From Trichosporon coremiiforme (lineage: Eukaryota; Basidiomycota; Tremellomycetes; Trichosporonales; Trichosporonaceae): DNA of 64,000 nt. Below, in pieces: positions 55,405 to 64,000 of this stretch. The notes beneath the pieces were generated by a model. It was not told the origin of the DNA, made no database searches, and saw only the letters and a program-made list of their open reading frames with translations. How positions within the stretch are numbered: position 1 is the stretch's first letter; each line of letters begins with the position of its first letter. A program made the position numbers and the translations under genes. The stretch is from the NCBI GenBank assembly GCA_039545355.1, contig BCJJ01000012.1, forward strand, positions 327,067-391,066, given 5' to 3'.

Positions 55405-58216
55405 TTACCACCTCTGCGAGCCCCACTGCGGCTCGGCAGAGTCGGCAGAGCTCTGCTTCGACATGGAGGTCGAGTTGATCGGCGCAAGCAGGTTCGGGTT
55501 CGACTGCTGCTGGTGCGCGAACGACTGAGCGAGGGGACTGTGCATCGAGGGCGACGGCAGAGGTCCTGCCCGGCGGTAAGGGTGGTGGCGGGCCGGAGCA
55601 GCATCGTCCTTCGGGGACGCGCCATAGCGCGAGAAGGTCGACGACACAGCACTGTCAGGAACAGCACCGCCCATCGAGTTCTGCTTGCGCATAAGCTCAA
55701 AGTAGCTCTTGTCTCCCTCAGGGCCAGCATTGGCAGAGCCGCCAAAGGCACCGCCCTCCATGCTGAGAGCAGGGTCAATGACGACAGACTCGCCGTTGGC
55801 AGACGAGTCGCTGGCAGAGCGCTGCTGGGCGGCCATGTCGTTGGGCGTCAGGATGATCTGCGATGGCTGGTCCGACGACTGGCGGGCAGGCAGAGACGTC
55901 AGGGGAGGCGGCGCCGAGGGGTGCGAGAACGACATGGGGTTCGAGCCGTAAAGCGAAGATGACGGCGCCGGCTTGGCGCCCGCGGGCGTCGACTTGTCGC
56001 TGTTAGCGGGAGGGGTCGACGGCGACAGGGCCGGAGGGGGGTTGTTGAGCGGGTAAGCGGGCGTGATGGGGGCGGTAGCGCCCTCCTCGCCACGGCAGCC
56101 ACGAACCATCCAATGCCGGCGAAGCGCGTCCTTGCGCGAGAATCTGTTTCGAGCGTCAGCCTCTGCGCCACCACACTATCTGATATCTTATCTGTGTACT
56201 CACGACTTGCCACACTTCTCACACTGGAACGGCTTGACAGCAAGGTGGATACGCTTGTGACGCTTCAGGTCGTGGTTGCGGTTGAAGCTCTGGATGCACT
56301 GGTCGCACTTGAACGGGCGGTCCTGGAGAGGCAGCCTCGATCCATACTGTCCGCCGTACATCGGTTGGCCGAGCGTGTTGATAGAGTTCGTGGAGTGCTG
56401 ACGAGCCAGCGGCGGGAGCTGCTCTCCGGGGGCGAGAAGAGCAGGGGTGGAAATGCTGGGAAGGTAGCTCGTGTAGGGGTTGCTGGTGTAGTTGGGGTAC
56501 GACAGCGAACGGGGCATGTCGAGCGCCTGGGGAGCCTGGCTGTAGCCGGGCGAGTAGTAGCCACCCTGCGAGTACGCCGGCGTCCGGGGAGAGTTGGCAG
56601 CGTAGGCACCGCCGGGGCCGCGAGGCGAAGCCTGATAGTAGGGACTCGTGGCAGTCGGGCTCGGCTGACCGACGCCGTTGGGCTGCTGCTGCATCATCGC
56701 GTAGGTGGGAACGCGAGTGAGGGGAGCGGGGGGAGGGGCACGGGCGGTCTCGCTATTGGAGCGGTAGGTCATTGGGTGGCTGCCGGCGTAGTTGGGGTAG
56801 CCGGCACCGCCGTTCGGAGCGGCACCAGGAGCAGCCGGCCGCTGGTAGTAGTCGGCGGCAGCAGGAACCTGTTCTGAGGGCATGGCGGTCGCAGTCCTAG
56901 ACGAGTTCGGGTTCGAGACAGAGGGGGAGTTGAACGCGAAGGGGGAAGAGGACGAAGGCGGAGACCCGGGGGGAAGGGTGTACGGCTGGCTCGGGTACTG
57001 TTGAGGGGTAAGCAAAACGAAAGACAAGCTAGTCGGAGGGAGGGGCGAAGCGGAAGAGAAAACACGAGGAGACGAAGAAGATAATCAACCTGACCCCAAG
57101 TGGGGAGAAGGTGAAGCGCGTGGTGTTGGAAAAGGGGTTGATAGGATCTCCAGGATTGCAGAGAACGTCTCGTGTGGATATGGAATGGCCGGGGGTGAGG
57201 GAGGAAGAAAGAGGATGATGAAAGGGAAAAAGGCCAAGGGAAGGAGCGTTTTGTGACTTTAATAGAGATCGTGTGTCTGGAGGTTTGTGCACTGGCCAGT
57301 GAGGGTTTGTGCGCATGGCCAGCAGGACGGACAACAAGGACGAGAGCAGTGATAAGACGACCGCCGATGACGAGGACTGGGCAGGTGCAGGAGCATTGAC
57401 AAGTGATCGTCGCCGATACTGCTTGCGAGTGCGTTATGCAGTCGGACACACATGCGAGCGATGCGCGCCGGAGATGAACTCCGGTGCACGCCACCGACCG
57501 CCTAGGTGATCTTCCTCATCTCCGCGACTGGGTGCGTTTGTGCACTGCGCTAATCCGACGCTAGCTTCCGATGGGGGGCTATAATTCCAAACCGCCCTCG
57601 TCCAGCAGCCAGCAAGCCAGCAAGCCGGCCCGACCGCCCGCCAGACAGACATGCGGGTGCGCGCATCGGGGTGTGTATTATGCACAGTACCATGACAATG
57701 GCAACTGAGCTTTGAGCTTGGATGGCGAGTGAGACAAAGGTGCCGGCGGCGTCCAGCCCAAGGGATGGCGACTCGCCCGGAGCACTGACCGTCCACCACA
57801 CCACCCATGCACAGACCCGCAATCTCATCCCTGTCCCCGGTCTCTCTGCTCTCGACCCCTTCCATGCACTCCATCTCCCCATCTCGCCATTCCTCGCTTG
57901 ACCACTCTGCAAGCAAGTCACCCTTTAATCAGGGAGGCAAGACCCGCCGCCGGTTACCACGTCCCCTCCACAACAATAGTTTCCACTCCCAAATATGGTC
58001 CGCCGACGGCAGTTGGGAGGCGACAGCTCGCGCGTGGGGAAGGTGTGTGTGTGCGTGTGTGTGTGTGCGTGTGTGTGTAGGAAAGTGGGAAAGATTCATA
58101 AAACTGGTACTCACGTCTTGACGGCGATCCCGGGCGTCGTGGGCGGCCGCATACGGTCCGTCGATCATGTGGGACGTCATGTTAGGATTGGAGCGGGGGT
58201 TGATGGGGTGTTGCAC
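55405..58216 (-). CDS. CRZ1: Crz1-like calcineurin-responsive C2H2 zinc-finger factor
   Basis: Core exons are about 57002-56200 and 56109-55405. Their intron has a GTGAGT donor and a CTGAC branch, and falls inside the second finger. A 5' exon ending at about 58114 is inferred: ATG at 58180 or 58216, MTSHMIDGPYAAAHDARDRRQD, then GTGAGT. It joins YPSQPYTLPPG in frame over a roughly 1.1-kb intron. If that exon is wrong, the ATG at 57027 (MSFVLLTPQQ) is an alternative. Finger 1 is FKCDQCIQSFNRNHDLKRH and finger 2 is FQCEKCGKSFSRKDALRRHW with MVRGC, linked by KRIHLAVKP. This finger pair is the Crz1 signature. The N-terminal half is Ser/Pro/Gln/Tyr-rich, as in Crz1. A PSQIIL segment in the C-terminal half may be a PxIxIT-like calcineurin dock. 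In the family, calcineurin dephosphorylation sends it to the nucleus under calcium, wall or heat stress. Confidence 0.85.
58044..58080. repeat. GT dinucleotide microsatellite
   Basis: An interrupted GTGTGTGC/GTGTGTGTG run of about 36 bp, lying in the proposed first intron of the Crz1-like gene. On the sense strand it is CA-rich. Confidence 0.85.
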
Positions 58217-61200
58217 AAACGTCGAAATGCTGAACGATTGTACTAGGTCGGTGGGTGCAGAAGCAGACAGATTTTCTGGCTAAGCACTAGAGTCGAGATC
58301 ACTCAATGAATGTGAGAATGAACGTGACAGTCGAAGAGTGACAACGGCCGGGCAGCTGATGGCGAGGCCGAGGAGTCGGGGTGTAACGGTGCAGACCGGG
58401 GTTGGGAGCTGCTAGATGGAGGGAGAAAAGTGGGCGACGACAAGACGAGATGATATCGTCTACTTGGTGATGTCGGAGTGTCGCGCGCGGTGAAGGAGAT
58501 TGTTGACCGAGGACAGGTTTCTACGCTTGACGCCGGACTCTAGTCTTGGGATGGAGGTGACGAGAGAGCGGAATGGGCAAAGGAACCAAAAAGTCGACGG
58601 GAGGGGGGAGCGTTATTGCTGGATATACTCGATCGCGGCAGCGGAAGATGCAAGAGGCGCGAGGAAAGGAGCAAGGGATGGAGAGTGGGAGAGGTACCAA
58701 GGTACGAGAGGTACGAGAGATCGGGGCAGAGTATGAGCCTATCCTCGTGAACTCGAAGCTGGGAATGGTAAGCACGGGATGACGCTACTTTAAGAGATGG
58801 GATGTGCGGGCATGGTAGAGCTAGAGAGGAGAAGAGGAAGCTCGACGCGGTGGACAGGCCAGGCCAAGCTAATGCCCACTCTTCCGCCGTGCGTGCATTG
58901 CTCAAAGACGAGATGTCGACTGCCATCAGAACACAGAGAGAGGGCAGAGAGCCGCTACAGCCGGTCCGCCCTGGATGGCAAGGATACGCTATTCGAAGCA
59001 AATTGGATTAAACTCACGTTTGGGTACGCAGGTAAGCAGCGCTGACGCACTCCTCGCCAATGTTCAACTCAACTCTAAATCCACAAGGGTAAGACCGGTA
59101 AGGGACGCAGCGCAGCCGCTAATCCGAACTACGAGTGCTGGCTAGAGCTATTGGTAGAACCCGTTCGTAGAGTAGAGCTTGAAGCTTGCTTGCTTTCAAA
59201 CTTGTCGATCGGGAATCAGCTGGTTGGAGTGATTCCGATGCGATCAAAGGCTGGTATACGCGACGAACTAAAGCGACGCGTAGAAGGGAAAGAGGGCGAG
59301 ATGAGGTCGAGGGTGAATTTGGCCGATAGGTTATTCGGCGATGTGCTTGGCTGGGTTTGGTTGGAACACTGGACAGAACGCAATGCACAGGCTTCGGCAC
59401 TCCCGAGTTTTTTTAGAGTTGGCTGGGGAGCGTCGGGGCGAACGAAGGTTTCGGTACAGTTACCACAACGTCGTAGTAGTGGGTAGTCGTGCCGTAGTGG
59501 GATGCGATGCACAAGGACGTCTAGAAGTCTGGATACGCTGACGATGTCGACGGACTAGTAGTGTAAATGACGAGGGGGCGGAGGCGTCAAGGCTGGCGGC
59601 TGACGGATGGGCGCGGTGGAGGGGTGCAAGTAGTGCGGGGGTACTGGGGTGGGGCTTGGGTCGATTTGGGCTTGGGCCGTGATCAACGCGGTGTGTAGAT
59701 GGAGAAAGCGCTCGGACTCGAGGTTACAGTCACTTTCGTGGGACTCAGACACGGCGTGCAAAGTATCGAGTTGGCGAGGCGAAGGCGCGAGGGCGTTGCT
59801 GGTGGTGGTGGTGGTGGCGAGATGCAAAGATCGTCGATGCGTGGGGAAAGGCGCCAGAATCGAGCGGCCGTGCTCGAGATAAAGTAACTCGCTCGTATCT
59901 ACTGATGCGCGCGACCGCGTCCATCTCCCTCCAAGTCGCTGCGTCTGCCCCTTACTCTCTCTCTCCCTTCCTTGTCCCTCTGCGTCCCTCTGCTTGCCTC
60001 TGCGGCGGGTCAAGTCGGCCGCACAGGCAGTATCTCTGTATCTCTGCACTGTCCTCAGGCCCAATGCCGTTCGCAGGTGCATAGCAGTCAAGAGGTCGGA
60101 GGTGCTCGATGAGGAATCAGATCCGAGGGCCCTTGGGCCCAGGGCGGCGAGGGGCCAGGTTAATCTGCCGTGGCCGTGGAGGATAAGGGCTCCTGCGCGC
60201 TGTGCAGGCGATGTGGGGAAACTGGCTGCACCTGTAGGCAGCAGTGCTGCAGGCCGGGCACAGCTGTACCTTAACTTGCCAGATGCTCTGTGCGCTCGGT
60301 ACGGGGTATAGAGAGACCATAGGAACTACTCGTCGAGTCTTGTCAGGGCTAGCGTCCCTAGGAGTAGCGAACAGGGACGGACGTAGGGACGAAAAGGGAA
60401 CGTAGGGACGGGGCTCAGGAATCGACCTCGACCCTCTTCGACCCTCTCTGGCCCTCGCTCAGGGCACAACATGAGGATATGAATGCAGTCCTCGTCCTGA
60501 ACAAGAGTCCTGACCTGGGCGAGTCTCGCCTGACTCGGATTCGGACGAGAGCACCAAACGACGACAACGTCCACTCGCACCGCGCACCCAGCTCGTGACC
60601 AGTCACCAGCTGAGACTTGACTTGAACTCTGTGCGCAATCCATTGGCAGCCATTATCTGATTTCTCGTCTCAGGGATACACTCATCCGTCGGACATGGGC
60701 TGCAAACTTTCCGGCCACCCCCTCGGCCTCCATTCAGCCCGTCAAGCCCGCTCAGCCAGCGGCCACTGGGGCACATACGCCTAAGCCGACGTCGCATTCT
60801 CGGACATGGTCCCCACGGCCCACGGCCAGCACGGCCCAGCTGGCCCCGAGTCGGGACGGCCCACAACCAGTCAGCAGTCAGATCCATAGCATGCTTAGTC
60901 GCCGCAACGGGTTTGGAGCCCAGCTCACATGACGCACTAGAGACGTCACGCCGCTGGCCCTCTGGCGCTGGCGAGCTGGCGTAGGCTAGAGAGCGGCATG
61001 CTATTATTGCCAAGGTCCGCGAGCCACAGCGCCGAACGGAGCCGCGACCATGAGATGCCACATGCCCTCTCCGTCGGATAAGGTTTGATATGTCTTGCAT
61101 CGCTTGCTGCGCTCATGTGCTCTCCTTCCTCCGCCCTCTGACGGACAGCTGCTCGCCATTTCTCAGCTGCTCCCTCAGATGTCTCGCTGCATGCGCTATG

Positions 61201-64000
61201 AGCTGTTGGCCTGGAGCATGCCTGGAAGCTGGTCCGTGCTGCCCCTTGACTGAAGGGCCGCTTAAGCGCCAGATGCCAACCAGAGCAAGTAAGCAGGCAA
61301 GCAGGCGCGAGCACCTCAGATTCGTTCTTCGGTCGTTGGTCCTAATGGGATCCTAGGATAGATTCGTCAGACTCGCGAAATTCGTCAAACCCGTCCAGTG
61401 CAATGAAGGCCGAACTGGTCTGTCCTGTCAGCCGATGGATGCTCGTTGGGCTCGTGGGTCCGCCAACAGACGCCGCACCTTCCGTGGGTCGACAGGCCGA
61501 AGGGGATGAGCATTATCAATCAACCCATATCAAATCTGACCCTTAGGACGTAAGGTGCCCACTGCTCAGGGACAGGGTTCATTGTCCGTATCTCCCTTGC
61601 GTACGTGCCTAGCCGCAAACCAGATCTGTACATACTGGCCCAAGATGGCTCGGTGAATCAGCTGACGGAGGTCACGGGTCAGCGCTGTGACTGCTCCAGA
61701 GCCCGCAAGCCTGGGCAGTCGGTAGACGCTTGACAGAACAGAGGCAGGAGAGGGTGGAGGAGGCAGAGGAAGAAGTAGAGGACAAAAAGAGGGCACTGCT
61801 GCGTGCGTAGCCTTGAACAGAAGCGGTAGAACACATCCAGGCACGGTGTCCATTTAGACATATTCATCACCACTGCCTAGCACGAGATCACCAGATCGAG
61901 CCTACATATGCTCCTCAGTTGCTGGTCAGATCTCTCTAACCCGGACCTGACTCTTGATTGCATTGCAATACCGTAACGTCATCCCACCCATACCGACCCG
62001 GAGAACCCGGGGGCCGAGAGCTTGCTTGCTTGCGTGCCAAGAAATACCAGTGTGGCCCATCGGTGCACTCCGACAGAAGTCTCGATCTCAATCTTGGAGC
62101 TACGAGGCCGAGGCAACGAGGCATCAGATACAAGAGATAGGCAGCGCAGCGACCCGACTTGCCTGCCGTCTCACAGTCTCACCAGTTTGCCGCCTCATCC
62201 GCCCTGAGTCACTTCTGTGAGACCAGGTTTCGTGCCCGTGTCCGTGGGCTGGGCTGCGATGGGCGGGGCGGGGCGGGTCCACCGATGCGCCCACAAGCGC
62301 TCATGGCGCTTGGAGCGGCACACAAACGGCGTCTGGCCCGCCATTCTCGTCCAGCCTGTTTGCAGCAGAACGTGCAGCAGCTTGCAGGTGACCCAAACGG
62401 CATCGGCCCGATCCAATAATGTGCCGACCTCCCATGCCTCCCACGTAGTGCTCGTACCTTGTCCGTGCTGAGGCACGACGGCGGCACGTTGGCACGCAAG
62501 CAAGGAACGTGAAGCGTTTGTTCCACTTGCAACACTTGCAGTCCAGGCTCTGGTCCATGGTACCCGTAGAGTGGTGTGCTCGGGTGCATTCCGACCAGCA
62601 CGCGAGCAACGCAAAGCAACTAGTGTCACTTGTCTGTTCAATGTCTTACGCGTCCAGCCCCTGTATCCACTGTAGTTCCAGCAACTTAACTTGTTCCAGC
62701 AGCGCTGCTACGCACCGCAGCTTAGCACCTCTGCGTTTAGCGACGTAGCCGAATGCAATCGTCAACTTAGTCTGCTCGCCAGGAGCGGCGAGCGAGCGAG
62801 CGGCGAACGTGCTGTGCTTCCATGCCTCAGTCCGCGCTCTCGCATGTGTCAGCTGCACCAATAGCTGACGTGCGCGCCGCTGCGCCCGTTCCACCGTACC
62901 TTCCATTGCTGCCAGCCAGTGCACCAGACACACCAACGTTCCAGTTCTGGTATTCTGACACGCTGACGCCAGCCCAACCACCCAGCAGCCAGTGGCCCAG
63001 CCGACCGGCCCAGCCATGGAATGGCATACCTCGGACCCGTCGCCTGTCTGGCCTGCCTGCACGTTTGGCACTTTGGTACCTTGGCAAGTGGTGTGCAGGG
63101 TAAGGGTGGCACACTGTGGCGTTGATGAGATCTCGGAGGGAAAACTGCCGCACCACTGTGTCGTCTGCTGTTCAGACGCAGAGGGCAGGCAGAGCAGGAC
63201 TAGCCACAGGGGTGTGTTTTCTGCGAGACATGATTGCAACCCTCGAATGGGCGGCGTTTGCTCTGGCGTGCTTTATCCCTCGTTGCGCTTTCGGACGCAG
63301 ATATCACTAGCAGGTAACATGCCGGAGAAGAACGATGGGTGTGGGCAGCCCAAAAGAGGAGTGGGTCGGAAAGCTCCAGGACTCCAGTAGCCCCTGCCAA
63401 GGGCCAAGCAAACAGACGACCCAATCACCAGGGACAGACAGCACAATAAGGGACGACACAAACTGACTCAGGCACTTCACCCTCTTTCCACCGGAATCAC
63501 CACTGGCACACGGCCATGCTGTAAAATGTAATTGCGAGGCCTCGTGGCCCTTCCTGTTTCTTCCGCGTCTGTATTGCGTCTCCGCTGCTGTGGGCCCGCC
63601 ATTGCTCAGGACTCCACCGGCGGCCGGCAAATTCCATCGATTCCAGCAGCTTGCTCACCGCCCAAGGCTACCGATGGCCTTCCAACCTCGATTGGTCGGT
63701 TATTTCTCTGCTCTGAATTTTTCTCGGAACACCACTAAAAGCCCTCTCAGCCATGCAAACGCCCGTCCCATTCACCGAGGCGCATACCGCACCTCTTCCC
63801 CTTCTCCATCCTTACACCGGCCTAACATCTCTTCGCCCGAAGCTATAAGGGGCACATTTGGTTCTGCCGCTTCGCTAAAGCTGATAACAGTCACCGAGAC
63901 CGGAACAGAGACGGTCCAGAACTTCTCATGAGCTGGCTGAGCCTGGCTTGAGACCTCCGCATTCGGACTCGGCGAACTGGGTTCGGAGCCATGCACAATC
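58217..64000. other. 5.8-kb region with no supportable gene
   Basis: The part near 58.2-59 kb should hold the Crz1-like promoter. Beyond it I find no open frame with recognisable motifs, no convincing donor/branch/acceptor chain and no tRNA or other structured RNA. Open frames exist on both strands but shift often and overlap (for example 59555-60091 minus and 62195-62641 minus). Either diverged or multi-intron genes are hidden here, or it is an unusually long intergenic region for this otherwise compact sequence. Confidence 0.5.

Noticed and set aside
59555..60091. 178-codon minus-strand frame in the right-hand gene-free region
   Set aside because: Composition is low-complexity (His/Pro/Thr runs), with no motif and no splice partners. 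Kept as intergenic.

Overview
The window looks like nuclear DNA of a basidiomycete yeast, most likely a tremellomycete and possibly Trichosporonales. The signs are high GC, closely packed genes on both strands, many 40-60 nt introns with GTGAGT-type donors and a CTGAC or CTAAC branch site only a few bases before the AG acceptor, and basidiomycete-like housekeeping proteins. Species is not determinable by eye.

Layout, left to right. 1-175: start of a protein with a myristoylation-type N-terminus, running off the edge. 1.4-2.8 kb: RQT4/TRIP4-like zinc-finger protein of ribosome quality control. 3.1-6.4 kb: PRP5 spliceosomal DEAD-box helicase, divergent from a UBR7/Mlo2-type UBR-box gene (6.7-8.25 kb). 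8.9-10.4 kb: NAD-dependent glycerol-3-phosphate dehydrogenase. 11.9-13.9 kb: NUDCD1-like CS-domain protein, divergent from a long AT-hook-like disordered protein (14.1-17.3 kb). 17.6-18.7 kb: Yap-type bZIP factor. 19.0-20.9 kb: TRAPPC13. 23.2-25.3 kb: mitochondrial citrate synthase. 27.0-29.9 kb: CCT5 chaperonin subunit, divergent from an Alba-domain protein (30.3-30.9 kb). 31.3-33.2 kb: GH13 protein resembling GPI-anchored alpha-glucanotransferases. 34.7-40.6 kb: gene-poor stretch with three reconstructed genes for small one-pass membrane/helical proteins. 42.6-46.6 kb: Vsb1-like SulP-STAS-cNMP vacuolar transporter. 48.2-49.0 kb: secreted cysteine-rich protein with an M15-peptidase-like motif. 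49.4-52.9 kb: seven tandem intron-containing tRNA-Ala(AGC) genes at about 575-bp spacing. 55.4-58.2 kb: Crz1-like calcineurin-responsive zinc-finger factor. 58.2-64 kb: no supportable gene.

Most genes are unlinked housekeeping functions: splicing, chaperonin, TCA cycle, glycerol synthesis, trafficking, ribosome rescue. Themes that recur are stress and wall biology (GPD1, Yap-like bZIP, Crz1, GH13 wall enzyme). The two most unusual features are the tRNA-Ala array, whose mature sequences are nearly invariant while introns and spacers have diverged, and the run of small membrane proteins. All spliced models were assembled by hand from splice signals and reading frame. They need RNA-seq confirmation.
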